A stretch of DNA of 27,681 bases, from assembly GCF_000485595.1 (NCBI RefSeq), contig NW_014577358.1:289344-317024 (forward strand). The letters are read 5' to 3'. This DNA is from Priapulus caudatus. Lineage: Eukaryota; Priapulida; Priapulimorpha; Priapulimorphida; Priapulidae. Every line of letters starts with the position of its first letter. Position 1 is the first letter of the stretch. Under the pieces are notes generated by a model. The model made no database searches, had not been told where the DNA came from, and was given only the letters and a program-made list of their open reading frames with translations. The position numbers and the translations under genes are program-made. Below, one piece after another: positions 1-10,259 of this stretch.

Positions 1-2415
1 AGGTCTTCTTCCCATTTCGTAAGTGAGGTCTACTGATGGAATGTTATTAATTAGATCTATGCTAGAATACCTCCTCTCTATTTTAAATGCATAATCTTTG
101 CAAAATATTATTATTCTTGGGAGATATTGCGCATGCGCGAGCACCGTTTCAGGCGTGCAGTACGGACTAAACAAAACAGCGTAATATAGCTTGCTGAAGA
201 AGAGAGAGGTGTGAGACTAAGGTGTGGTGGCAGGGAGGATAGCGGGGGTGGTAGAAGAAGAAGAAAGCTGAGGAAGGGACAAGGGACGGCCGGCGAGGGA
301 CAAGGGAGGGGGTGAAGTATGAGTTTCGTACCCTACAGGATCGGGCGCTCTCCTAATTATGAACATAGGCCTACTAATAAAGATTTGTTACATAAATCTA
401 TGCTGAGATATCCCCTAACCATATTAAATGCAGATTCATCACAAAATATAACTCCTCTGGTGAGATATAGCACATGCGCTAACACACTAACGTAGACAGA
501 TTGTGTACTGACTGGGCTATGCAGCGGGGACCTTACATGCAAGGTCTTCTTCCTATTTCTTAAGTGAGGTCTACTGATGGAATGTTATCAATTAGATTTA
601 TGCTAGAATACCTCTTTTCTATTTTGAATGCATAATTTTTGCAAAATATTATTAGTCTCGGGAGATATTGCGCATGCGCGAGCACCATTTAAGGCGCGCA
701 GTATTGACTCAACAAAACAGCATAATATAGCTTTCGGAGGAAGCGAGAGGTGTGAGACTAAGGAATGGTAGCAGGGAAGATAGCTGAGGGTGGTAGAAGA
801 AGAAGAAAGCTGAGGGAGGGACAAGGGAGGGAAGGCGAAGAACAAGGGAAGGGTGATATATGAGTTTTGCACCCTACAGGCTAGGGCGCTCTCCTAATTA
901 TGAACATAGGTCTACTCATAAAGATTTGTTACAGAAATCTATGCTGAGACACCCCCTAACCATATTAAATGCATATTCATCTCAAAATATAACTCCTCTG
1001 GTGAGATATTGCACATGCTCTAACACACTAACGTAGACAGATTGTGTACTGACTGGCCTATGCAGGGGGGACCTTACATGCAAGGTCTTCTTCCCATTTT
1101 GTAAGTGAGGTCTACTGATGGAATGTTATTAATTATACCTATGCTAGAATACCTCCTCTCTATTTTGAATGCATAATTTTTGCAAAATATTATTATTCTC
1201 GGGAGATATTGCGCATGCGCGAGCATCGTTTAAGGCGCGCAGTACGGAGTCAACAAACCAGCATAATATAGCTTGCTGAGAAAGAGAGAGAGAGATGTAA
1301 GACTAAGGGATGGTGGCAGGGAAGATAGCTGAGGGTGGTAGAAGAAGAGGAAAGCTGAGCGAGGGACAAGAGAGGCAAGGCGAGGGACAAGGGAGGGGGT
1401 GATGTATGTGGTTTGTACCCTACAAGCTAGAGCGCTCTCCGAATTATGAACATAGGTCTACTCATAAAGATTTGTTACATAAATCTATGCTGAGATACCC
1501 CCCAACCATATTAAATGCATATTCATCACAAAATATAACTCCTCTGGTAAGATATTGCACATGCGCTAACACACTAACGTAGATAGATTGTGTACTGACT
1601 GGCCTATAAAGCGGGGACCTTACATGCAAGGTCTTCTTCCCATTTCTTAAGTGAGGTCTACTGATGGAATGCCATCCATTATACCTATGCTAGAATACCT
1701 CCTCTCTATTTTGAATGCATAATCTTTGCAAAATGTTATTATTCCCGGGAGATATTGCGCATGCGCGAGCACCGTTTCAGGCGACAGTACGGACTGAACA
1801 AAACAGCGTAATATAGCTTGCTGAAGAAGAGAGAGGTGTGAGACTAAGGTGTGGTGGCAGGGAAGATAGCGGGGTGGTAGAAGAAGAAGAAAACTGAGGA
1901 AGGGACAAGGGACGGACGGCGAGGGACAAGGGAGGGGGTGAAGTATGAGTTTCGTACCCTACAGGCTAGGGCGCTCTCCTAATTATGAACATAGACCTAC
2001 TGATAAAGATTTATTACATAAATCTATGCTGAGATATTCCCTAACCATATTAAATGCATATTCATCACAAAATATAACTCCTCTGGTGAGATATTGCACA
2101 TGCGCTAACACACTAACGTAGACAGATTGTGTACTGACTGGCCTATGCAGCGGGGACCTTACATGCAAGATCTTCTTCCCATTTCGTAAGTGAGGTCTAC
2201 TGGTGGAATGTTATCAATTTGATCTATGCTAGAATACCTCCTCTCTATTTTGAATGCATAATCTCTGCAAAATATTATTATTCTCGGGAGATATTGCGCA
2301 TGCGCGAGCACCATTTCAGGCGTGCAGTACGGACTGAACAAAACTGCATAATATAGCTTGCTGATGAAGAGAAGGGCGAGCTGAGCGAGGGACACGGGAG
2401 GCAAGACGAGGGACA
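1..2415. repeat. Satellite array, ~541-bp unit, about 4.5 copies
   Basis: Copies begin at 1, 542, 1083, 1629 and 2168, each with AGGTCTTCTT (AGATCTTCTT in the last), giving periods of 541, 541, 546 and 539 bp. Copies are very similar, differing by scattered substitutions and small indels in a GA-rich part. The first copy starts at the window edge, so the array probably extends to the left. The fifth copy has lost part of the GA-rich stretch and stops near 2415, where unrelated AT-rich DNA begins. Short ORFs recur once per unit (for example minus 357-542 and 1983-2168) and are by-products of the repetition. Each unit also contains two diverged related halves (see findings). No known satellite family was recognised. 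Confidence 0.95.
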
Positions 2416-2429
2416 ACGGACTCTTATCG

Positions 2430-2709
2430 ATTGTGCTAGTTAAAGTAGTTTATTATGCTACTAACAGTGCTCGATTTTTGTCAAAATTATGCTCAAATTA
2501 TGCTCTTAAAAAAATTATACTCGTTTTTCAAAGATTATTCTATTCAGCAGAAACACAAGAAAAGTTTAAGTCAAATGCTATATTGTTAACGAAAGCAAAT
2601 TTTTAAGCTTTGAAATGATCCCTTCTTTCTGCTAAACTGGTCTGGACTGCTCTAAACACAACACAAAACTATATTAATGACTCAGTAAATGTCCTCAAAA
2701 TGCACAATG
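2430..2709. other. AT-rich stretch with nothing recognised
   Basis: This spacer follows the satellite. It has runs of A/T and a local duplication of the word AAATTATGCTC around 2484-2505. No ORF of note, RNA gene or inverted repeat was seen. Confidence 0.6.
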
Positions 2710-2965
2710 CTTATTACCTCCGCCAAGGAGGTTATGTTTTCGCCCCTGCTAGTTTGCTGGTTTGTTGGTTTGTTTGTCTGACAACAGGATATCTCAAAAA
2801 GTTACGGACGGATTTTGACGAAATCGTTTGGACGGGTTGGTCTTGGGCCAAGAACCAATCGATTTGATTTTTGTGGTGATTCAGGTCCAGATCTGGATCC
2901 AGCATTTGTTTCCCTTTTTTGTGGGAAAGACTTCGGACGCGTTCTTCTGGAGGTTCAGCGACAGT
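2710..2965 (+). repeat. Interspersed repeat beginning CCTCCGCCAAGGAGG
   Basis: The stretch opens with CCTCCGCCAAGGAGGTTATG, continues through TTTGTTTGTCTG-like stutters, then a segment reading 'aaaagttacggacggattttgacgaaat', and ends near a run of T. I recall closely similar sequence, with the same opening and a 'GGATTTTCATGAAA'-type middle, as a repeat scattered in many animal genomes. That is recollection, not a search. One frame (from 2714) reads ITSAKEVMF and hits a stop after about 25 codons, so it does not look like an intact gene. The mobile-element class is unknown. Confidence 0.5.
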
Positions 2966-3079
2966 TTAGTCATGCAACCTAGTATATAGGCACCCTTTTC
3001 ATTGTCTTTATTCTTTCTTTCGTCTACACCAAACCTCTGATCATTTTCTCGCTCTCCCCAGCTTTCGCTCTCTTTCCCT

Positions 3080-3090
3080 CCTATATCTAT

Positions 3091-3122
<32 letters not shown>

Positions 3123-3179
3123 TTATCTATCTATCTACCTATCCATCTATCTATTCATCCATATATATATATATATATT
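3080..3179. repeat. (TATC)n microsatellite ending in (TA)n
   Basis: About 15 TATC repeats with a few variants (TTTATC, CTACC, CCATC), then a TA run. A simple-sequence tract with no coding meaning. Confidence 0.95.
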
Positions 3180-3262
3180 GTAATAAGTACTGTCATTGTT
3201 AATTTTAACATAAGCAGTTTGCATTTTTATTGTAAAAACGTAGATTAATATGTTCTATCACA

Positions 3263-3384
3263 GTATGAGCTTGAGATGGGATATCTCACCCGAGTTATAG
3301 ATATCCCGTCTCATACGAGCGTAGCGAGTATGAGACGTGGTTATCTATAATGAGGGTGAGATATGTCTCATCTCAAGCTCATAC
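3263..3384. repeat. 122-bp imperfect hairpin element
   Basis: The left arm starts GTATGAGCTTGAGATGGGAT and the right arm ends ATCTCAAGCTCATAC, its reverse complement. The arms run about 54 bp with a few mismatches and meet around the central GAGCGTAGCGA. The first ~15 outer bases pair perfectly. The structure is a foldback or MITE-like remnant. No clear target duplication is visible. It has no coding capacity. Confidence 0.8.
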
Positions 3385-4140
3385 ATATTTTTTTATTAAT
3401 TAATTTTATGAGTATTGATTGGCCAAAAACTGTAAAGGTGACCTATGACCTTAAGGAAAATCATTGGATTAAAAAGTAGTGCGAGATAAACCCATCTCGG
3501 GGTCTGCAGGCTATCCCAAGGATTTATCTCGGTGGCTATCTCGGGGGATATCTCAATACTAGTATGCGAGAAATCATTCTCTGCGAATCGCTTACGATAT
3601 GCACGTTATGTTGTGAGTTAGAATTGCCAGTGTAGCAGCAGGTACATATTGCCTAAAGAGATATTACCGTGTATTTCTCACACGAGAGCTTGAAATCCTT
3701 TATTAAAGCCCCCCCACCGGTTTCTATATACGTTTGAGAGAGAAGCGGGGGGTTTATCAATATTTCATGATTTAAATGGATCGCCGACTGACAGTCTCAA
3801 CCGAGGAATCTCCGAACAACGAGGCAAGTATTAATTTTTGTCACGCGATCACATTACGGATTGTCTTTGATCTCAAGGTTGAATGAACTCCGCGAGGATT
3901 TGCGTGCTCCCCTGCGAGTCTCTGTGCGTGATCTAAGGAAGCAGCGGATAGTGGTCTGAGTGCACGCAGCGTCGGTGCCGTGGATGGAGCGTGTCACCGA
4001 GTTGTTTTAACGGAATGTAATATGTTAACGTGATCACCTAAGATAATCTTGCTCGGAAAAACTGATAGTCATCGAAGCGCCGGCCGCTTGCGTGTTTTTA
4101 TTTGCAACATACGAGAGAAAAGGAGACAGAGACAGTGAGA
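3385..4140. other. Unassigned DNA with ATCTCGG-type motifs
   Basis: No gene is visible. Between 3480 and 3570 the words CTATC, ATCTCGG and GATATCTC recur in variants, which may be debris related to the neighbouring hairpin (3263-3384), as it shares GATATCTCA. C-run and G-run words near 3710 and 3750 flank a CT/GA segment. Confidence 0.4.
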
Positions 4141-4150
4141 ACAAGCGATG

Positions 4151-4152
<2 letters not shown>

Positions 4153-4245
<93 letters not shown>
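4153..4245. repeat. (GA)n microsatellite, about 46 repeats
   Basis: An uninterrupted GA run of about 92 bp, followed from about 4266 to 4380 by a pyrimidine-rich tract (CT, TGTC). Three overlapping ORFs here encode only Arg-Glu repeats and are products of the tract. Long homopurine mirror repeats of this kind can adopt triplex structure. Confidence 0.95.
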
Positions 4246-4247
<2 letters not shown>

Positions 4248-4389
4248 CCTGTCTGTCTGTGTGTGTATGTCTCTCTCTCTCTGTTTATCTGCCTATCTTT
4301 CTCGCTGTCTGCCTATTTGTCCCCTCCCCCTCTCTCTCTGTCTGTGTGTGCCTCTCTCTCTTTCGCTTTTACACACTCCCCTTGTGATC

Positions 4390-5150
4390 CCTCTCACGCG
4401 CACTTTTTCTTATTTACGCACGTATTTTTCCTCTTCTATTTCTACGTTATTCTTAGTTGTCGTGTTTTCTCAGAAAATATTCGACTATTACGCCGAGAAG
4501 ACGATACGTCTGCCGCTGTAATACTACCAGTCCGCGCATTTTTTCGCCAAAATGATTCTCATTTCGAGCGACGTAGACGTGAATAGCTTAACGGATCGCT
4601 TTGCGTGCGTATGTATAATTATAGCAGCACCACGTGCTGGAGGCTGCGCGCCTGCTTACCGTAATGCACGCCAGCACATTGACATGCATCAGACGGCAAG
4701 CGCATTGTGGCAAGTAATACATCTATGGTGTTGGCTTCACCGGGGAAGCGTCTGCAATGCGACGGAGCGCGCATCTGACGCACTGAAATAGTATATATAC
4801 CCGCGTCTGTTCGATGTAACGTGCGGGCGCTTTGATCCACCGCGTGAACAGCTGCGTGTTGTCTAACTAGCCTAACATGTCAATCCGGTTAAATATCCGG
4901 ATACATGCGAATGCGACAAACGCGATCAATTCGTGCGTCACCACGATCGCCTTGTGTGCGGTTACCCTTCTAGTGAGATCATGTGAAATTTGTCGTCATG
5001 TAAAATATATGTACAAACTCTGACATACACCTTATCTTCATGAGAGATTTTACTATCGACCCAATCCCCTTGCCAACGTAATTGCAGAATTCGGGCAGAT
5101 CATGTTACATAAAGCAGACAGCTCCCCCGGCCTGCTACAACAGCCAACAG
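4390..5150. other. Unassigned DNA
   Basis: No recognisable gene. A TATA-like GTATATATA lies at about 4791-4800 without any ORF that looks like a transcript downstream. CCGGTTAAATATCCGG at 4885-4900 resembles short words at 7652-7665 and 15941-15953. Short ORFs (4552-4791 plus, 4619-4840 minus) show no protein family signature. Confidence 0.4.
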
Positions 5151-5159
5151 CTATTGTCA

Positions 5160-5725
5160 CCTGTCACACCGACCGCACAACCACTGCTACACATATCACC
5201 CGCCACACAGACTGCACAACTACTGCTACACCTATCACACGCCACACTGACCGCACAACTACTGCTACACATATCACACACCACACTGACCGCACAACTA
5301 CTGCTACACATATCACACGCAACACTGATCGACCGCACAACTACTGCTACACCTATCACATGCCACACTGACCGCACAACTACTGCTACACATATCACAC
5401 GCAACACTGATCGACCGCACAACTACTGCTACACATATCGCACGCCACACTAACCGCACAACTACTGCTACACATATCACCCGCCACACTGACCGCACAA
5501 CTACTGCTACACATATCACCCGCCACACTGACCGCACAACTACTGCTACACATATCACCTACCACACTGACCGCACAACTACTGCTACACATATCACCCA
5601 CCACACTGACCGCACAACTACTGCTACACATATCACCTACCACACTGACCGCACAACTACTGCTACACATATCATCCACCACACTGACCGTACAACTACT
5701 GCTACAAATATCACGAGCGTCACAA
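5160..5725. repeat. 39-bp minisatellite, 14 copies
   Basis: The unit is roughly GACCGCACAACTACTGCTAC followed by ACATATCACCCGCCACACT. The word ACTGCTAC recurs at 5183, 5222, 5261, 5300, 5343, 5382, 5425, 5464, 5503, 5542, 5581, 5620, 5659 and 5698. The period is 39 bp except for two 43-bp units that carry an extra TCGA (CTGATCGACCGC). Because 39 is a multiple of 3, most frames on both strands stay open (13-residue repeats, threonine/histidine-rich on plus, serine/cysteine-rich on minus). The two 43-bp units shift frame, which argues against a maintained coding sequence. Confidence 0.95.
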
Positions 5726-5729
5726 AAAC

Positions 5730-6970
5730 AGATATACACAATTTCTCCAACACACGTTGTCTGACCGAAGCTATTTTTCACGCTGCTCGCGTAAACGTAT
5801 TATGATTCCGTTTCATTCAAAACAAACAGGCGTACAGTGTTCGTGTCACTGCTCGCACGAAAATGTGTCTCGTGTTTCCAACCGCTGTATTTATTAATGC
5901 TTGAGCTTCGTACTAATACAGAGCGTGACAGCCGGTTGTTCACCGCTATACTCCGTGATCGCATATGTTTCAATGTGACCATTGCATGTGTGTGTTACTT
6001 GCATGCTGGTCTACCGCATCAATCGCGATCATGAGAAATGCTTTTCTAGTGACGACATTTCTGTCCAGAACAATCTTGTCAGTGATTTTTTTTAGTAATG
6101 CCATTAACGCTATTACGTCGTCCGAACATTTTTTAAGAAATAATAAAAAAATGTTAAAAAATCGAGAGTACTGTTACAGTCTTATTCGTTCTTTATGGTT
6201 GTATTGCTACATTGCATATTTATTTTAGCGTTCCATTTCTTGAAATAACGCGGTGACCAAAATATACATGTCTCAGGTATAACGGGAAGCATTTATTGTT
6301 CTCGCAATATGTCAAGCCGCGCAGCATGGTTTTAGTTAACAAGGTTAAAAACCATAGGTAAACTAATGTTTAGTACCATTAGTTACCAAAACAGTTTTAT
6401 ATGTATACACCTCATAAAAATCGCGACGTGTACATAACCGTTGTATTATTAACAATTATTTTAGACAAAAGTTTTTTTCCTGACGGCTATTTTCTTACGA
6501 GTCGGCTGCCATTGATACGTCATCCCCTATCAATCTCATGCCAACAGTTTTTTGGGGGGAACGAGTTAATGGAGGCAGGATTTTTACCATGCGTTTTCGA
6601 TCAATATCAGCATCGCAACACATTTTGAGGGAATGGTATAATGTAATGGATATTTACACCATGCGTTTTACATTTCAGTAGAACATTTCTCCGTGAACAA
6701 GATGATTGGCTGTTAGCGGCTCTATGTCTCTGACTTTACCGCCAGATGTCGCGTGTCACGTTATGGGTTAACAAGGAGCTAAAAGGCGCTGACCGAGGGC
6801 CTTTAGGAAAGCTCGCTCAGGCGAAGTTATGTTATATCACCCTTGCGACCTCACGCTCACCGCACAAACATGATGAGATTTCCCGGCGCAGAGAATCCGT
6901 TTTCACTGTGCCTGCTCTGTTTCTCATCAAATTTGCCACGTGCGAACCATATACGAATACCAACAGCGAC
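5730..6970. other. Unassigned DNA
   Basis: AT-rich with several short ORFs (5965-6228, 6401-6628, 6746-7066 plus), none with a recognisable domain. Small imperfect hairpins are present around 6325-6360 (ATGGTTTT...AAAAACCAT) and 6361-6390 (ACTAATG...CATTAGT). Nothing else is supported. Confidence 0.4.
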
Positions 6971-6976
6971 GGTGGT

Positions 6977-7160
6977 GGGCATCATCATCAGCAGCAGCAA
7001 CATCATTATCATCATCATCAGCAGCAGCAGCAGAAGCAGCAACAACATCATTATCATCATCATTAGCAGCAGCAGCAGCAGCATCGTCATCATCATCGTC
7101 ATCATCATCATCATCATTATCATCATCATCAGCAGCAGCAGCAGCAGTAGTAGTAACATA
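6977..7160. repeat. Compound CAT/CAG trinucleotide tract
   Basis: Alternating blocks of CAT/TAT and CAG/CAA repeats over about 180 bp. All frames are low complexity (His/Gln, Ile/Ser on plus, Met/Leu on minus) and plus frames are broken by TAG near 7064 and 7147. Treated as a microsatellite rather than an exon. Confidence 0.9.
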
Positions 7161-7241
7161 AGCATTAGCAGCAGCACCAACAGAAACTACAGAAAACTAG
7201 CACTAGAGAGAAAGTAACAGCACCTGCCACGTCCTCTCTTC

Positions 7242-7565
7242 TTATGCCTCACTGGTTAGGACACCAGCAAGCACATAATTCTTTTCGCTTTCACGCCTAC
7301 TCCATAACAACGTTACTTTATCACCACGCGTGAGATTTTTTTCACTGCTCGCATCAATCATGATCTGTATCGCATTGCTCGGCCAACAGGCCACGACAGC
7401 CCAATTCCTCCAACTTAGAAAACGGTGTTTTAAATCCAGGATAATCTTCAACCAGCAGGCGCAAACCCGAGGCTTGAAAACAAAAAATGCTAACGTGGGA
7501 TAAAAAAAATCATAGCAGCGATCATCGAATCGAAGTTCCTGCGGGGCTGATATATCTGTAGCCAT
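7242..7565 (-). other. Unassigned 107-codon ORF, possible exon
   Basis: A minus-strand ORF starts with ATG (MATDISAPQ) and stops TAA after GVLTSEA. Its second half looks protein-like: NWAVVACWPS, about 20 residues, then RGDKVTLLWSRR and NYVLAGVL, alternating hydrophobic residues as in a small beta-barrel. The first half looks random. No family was identified with confidence. It could be a single exon, a decayed gene piece or chance. A weak splice-donor-like CCA/GTGAGG lies over the last codons. Confidence 0.2.
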
Positions 7566-7569
7566 AATA

Positions 7570-8520
7570 TGTGGTCTGCCACGTGTGCGGGCAATCGTGA
7601 CTCATCGCTGAGTCGAATTTACTCAAGCCATCAAACAAGGGACCAACTATGCGGATATTTAACCGAATAAACATAGGGAACGGAGTCAACCGTGATATAC
7701 AGCATGTGCAGGGTATAGTAGCGTACTCGCCGCGATGCGTATCACGTGTGCATTTCGTCCTTTATACTGTCGCTTACACTGACGCTATGTAATATGATCA
7801 GTGTCATATTATAGATATTATCAGAAGTATTATGTAGATACATAAAATATAAGATATCTAGATATATACATATTATAGATCTATATTATGACACTCTGAT
7901 ATATTATGATGGGGTACTCTAGCTGCGTCTAGTGTGGAAATGACTCCTCGGTTTTGTTTTCCAAAATTTGGCGCGTGCGATCTGTTTTAATTTTTTTTTT
8001 TATAATTTTTTTCCCGATGCTGTGATGAGGGGTATTGTGGTCGAAAGCCGCGGATCGCGATCAGGGGGAATGTCTCTGGCACACTTTTTTTATTCATACA
8101 TTATTCACATATGAGCTCAATGTGATTTTCACGTGCGCGACAGACGGATGCATGCTCGTATATGGGTACGAATCTTTGCGTGGGCGCACGCTGAACGTGA
8201 TGTGTGTCGCCGTGTCTAGCAGTCTGGGAACGTATCCGTATATCAGCCGATGTAAGGAATCCGCGTCCGATCAAAGTTCGGCCGGATGTGACAAGCACTT
8301 AGGGTACGCGCGAACATATATCGATGTTAATCTATATAATTTATAGATTATGTACTCTTGTCCCTGTCTTCTGCTCCTATTATGTACTCTTGATGTTAAT
8401 TTATGTGAAGGGCGAACGATAATTCAGCAGCGTGCAAATAATAGTCGGCCAGATAATCTTCGGGAACCCCATGTGGCACACGTGTGCAAAGTCTCACAAT
8501 TCTGCCCAACTGGCACTAAT
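7570..8520. other. Unassigned DNA, AT-rich core
   Basis: 7785-7910 is rich in ATAT/TATA words around GATATATTA-like motifs. The ORF at 8035-8346 (plus) shows no family features. No RNA gene or repeat boundary was seen. Confidence 0.4.
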
Positions 8521-8525
8521 AATTC

Positions 8526-8765
8526 AATATATATATATATATAATATATATATATCACGTATATCATATGTATATATGTGTATCATATATATATATATAT
8601 ATTATATATATATATATATATCATATATATATTTATATATATATATATATATATATATGATATATATGTGTGTGTGGTGCTGTGCGCAGCATAGCGTGCG
8701 GCTGCGTGCGTGCGTGCGTACGTGCGTGCGTGCGTGCGTGTGTGTGGAGAGAGAGAGAGTGAGAG
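8526..8765. repeat. (TA)n, (CGTG)n and (GA)n compound microsatellite
   Basis: TA repeats with occasional C/G breaks (8526-8670), then GTGTGTGG, then CGTG repeats (about 8696-8743), then GA (8746-8765). Overlapping ORFs on both strands (Tyr/Ile or His/Thr repeats) are artefacts of the tract. Confidence 0.95.
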
Positions 8766-8769
8766 ATGG

Positions 8770-9177
8770 AGAAGGCGCGAGAGATAAAGAGAGAGGGAAG
8801 AAGGAAGAGCGGTGTAAATTTTTGCGTTTCGCGGGCAATAAACTTCGTGCTAAATATGTTCTGCGAGGGTATCATTTTATATTTACTCTGTACACATAAA
8901 AAACGAACCCCAGCCACTGTGAATCTGTTTTCATTACGCGTACACGTTTACATTGAGCTTACACGCACACGCTCGCGCACAGTATATATATCGGCTCACT
9001 GTGTCGCCGCCTCGTTTACCCGACAATATTTGCATTATTTTATATTTTTTGCCTAATGAAAACATGCCTAATCTTAATTTATTGACCTATGAACCGATGT
9101 TTTTTTTCGAACAGTCAGCCAATCCAACATTGCTTGCGACATCGCCATTGCTCCACATGCACTGTGCATGCAGCTTA
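8770..9177. other. Unassigned DNA
   Basis: No supported gene. Short ORFs overlap the preceding microsatellite or lack domain signatures. Confidence 0.4.
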
Positions 9178-9252
9178 TTGTTCCCTAGATACAATAATGT
9201 AACCCGCACTCAGGGGTAGGTTTGGGTTACATTATTGTATCTACTTGTTCCC
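9178..9252. mobile_element. Minimal hairpin MITE-like insert with 8-bp direct repeats
   Basis: TAGATACAATAATGTAACCC (9186-9205) is matched exactly by its reverse complement at 9224-9243, separated by 18 nt. TTGTTCCC lies directly outside on the left (9178-9185) and again at 9245-9252 on the right, one base beyond the arm. Perfect 20-bp arms plus an 8-bp flanking duplication are what a transposase-mobilised insert leaves. Eight-base duplications are typical of hAT-type elements, but the arm sequence does not settle the family. It encodes nothing. Confidence 0.7.
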
Positions 9253-9429
9253 GTGCATCCTATGCGCGCCCGTTACTGCAGCGTCCTAGATGCACACTCC
9301 ACCCGTTACAGCATCACAATAGTCTAGTTTGAGTTCGGGAAGCCATCGTCAAGTCATCATTAGTCTAAAAGTACTATAAGTGACTCGACCGAAACGAGCG
9401 GCGTCCCAGCTCTTGCAAACGAAAAAAAC

Positions 9430-9730
9430 AAACGCTTTTTTTCAGTTCATTTCCGCGTGGCGCGCTGACGAAGCGCGCTGGATTCTGCGCAAAACAACCG
9501 CGAAAAAAGCTAAATATACAAGCGTGCGTGCCGCGCCGGCGCGGCAGCTGTAGCACTCCCGGTAACTCGTCGTCCTCGTGGTAAAAACATGGGGTGCGAC
9601 GATGAACGGCAGCCTGCACATGGCCCGCGCGATGCCCAAACACGGCGGCGAGAATCCGTCGCAATATATGCACGCGAATAGAAAAACTGGTGCGAAGAGG
9701 AGCGTGCGTTTATAACGACCCACCGTATAC
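9430..9730. other. GC-rich island, open on minus strand
   Basis: All three minus-strand frames stay open for 75-99 codons here. The 9442-9723 frame starts MGRYKRTLLFAPVFLFACIY, which resembles a signal peptide followed by Cys-containing sequence. High GC with few stops explains open frames without coding selection, no frame is clearly favoured, and no homologue was recognised. Confidence 0.2.
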
Positions 9731-9761
9731 TATACACGAGGCGGGCGCTGCCTCACTACGC

Positions 9762-10258
9762 TTAAAGGCTCACAATGCGCATCCAAACGCTAATTTCTCC
9801 AGTACTAGACTAGCAAATACTTCGTGGCATGCATAATCACACTACCTTATGACAAAATAAACTCTAGTTCCTCCCATCTCACTGCGCGTTGTCTTATAAA
9901 AGGTATTTGAAAATACCTCCAATATGTTGTTAAAATTCTCCGATGTTGTTGACAGTTTCCCCAATCCCCATTCAACCGTGCAGCGGTGCTGCGGTACAGC
10001 GGTACGGGTGTAGCAAAGATAAAAACATGTGACGCTACGTCACCACTTCGAGGCTATATTGTTTGGCAAACAGTCGGCGTTTGCGCCAGAATGCCAGTTT
10101 TCTCACCTCTTTCTTGTGGGTTTTAAGCAAACGCGCAGTGAAATGGGAGCAACTGGAGTTTATTTTGTCATAAGATAGTGTGATTATGCATGACACGAAG
10201 TATTTGCTAGTCTAGTACTGGAGAAATTAGCGTTTGGGTGCGCATTGTGCGGCTTTAA
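9762..10258. mobile_element. MITE-like element, 489 bp, ~135-bp inverted repeats, TTAA ends
   Basis: The left arm (9766-9900) begins AGGCTCACAATGCGCATCC and the right arm (10121-10254), read on the other strand, begins AGCCGCACAATGCGCACCC. The arms match at roughly nine of ten positions by eye. TTAA sits at both ends (9762-9765 and 10255-10258), as expected for a TTAA target duplication such as piggyBac-type transposases make. The ~220-bp spacer has no transposase ORF, so this is non-autonomous. It contains the short palindrome GTGACGCTACGTCAC at 10029-10043. Confidence 0.85.
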
Positions 10259-10259
10259 T

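Noticed and set aside
1-2415. LTRs of a retrotransposon
   Set aside because: Five head-to-tail copies without internal coding DNA are a satellite array, not paired LTRs.
4092-4586. Long Arg-Glu ORFs over the GA tract
   Set aside because: Three frames are open simultaneously only because the DNA is a dinucleotide repeat; no domain flanks it.
5160-5725. CRISPR array
   Set aside because: Units are contiguous, with no unique spacers, in an animal-type genome.
5082-5781. Thr/His and Ser/Cys repeat proteins on both strands
   Set aside because: They follow from a 39-bp tandem unit and are interrupted by 43-bp units that change frame.
6857-7217. Met/Leu, Ser/Ile and His/Gln ORFs
   Set aside because: Low-complexity translation of CAT/CAG repeats, broken by stops in the plausible polyQ frame.
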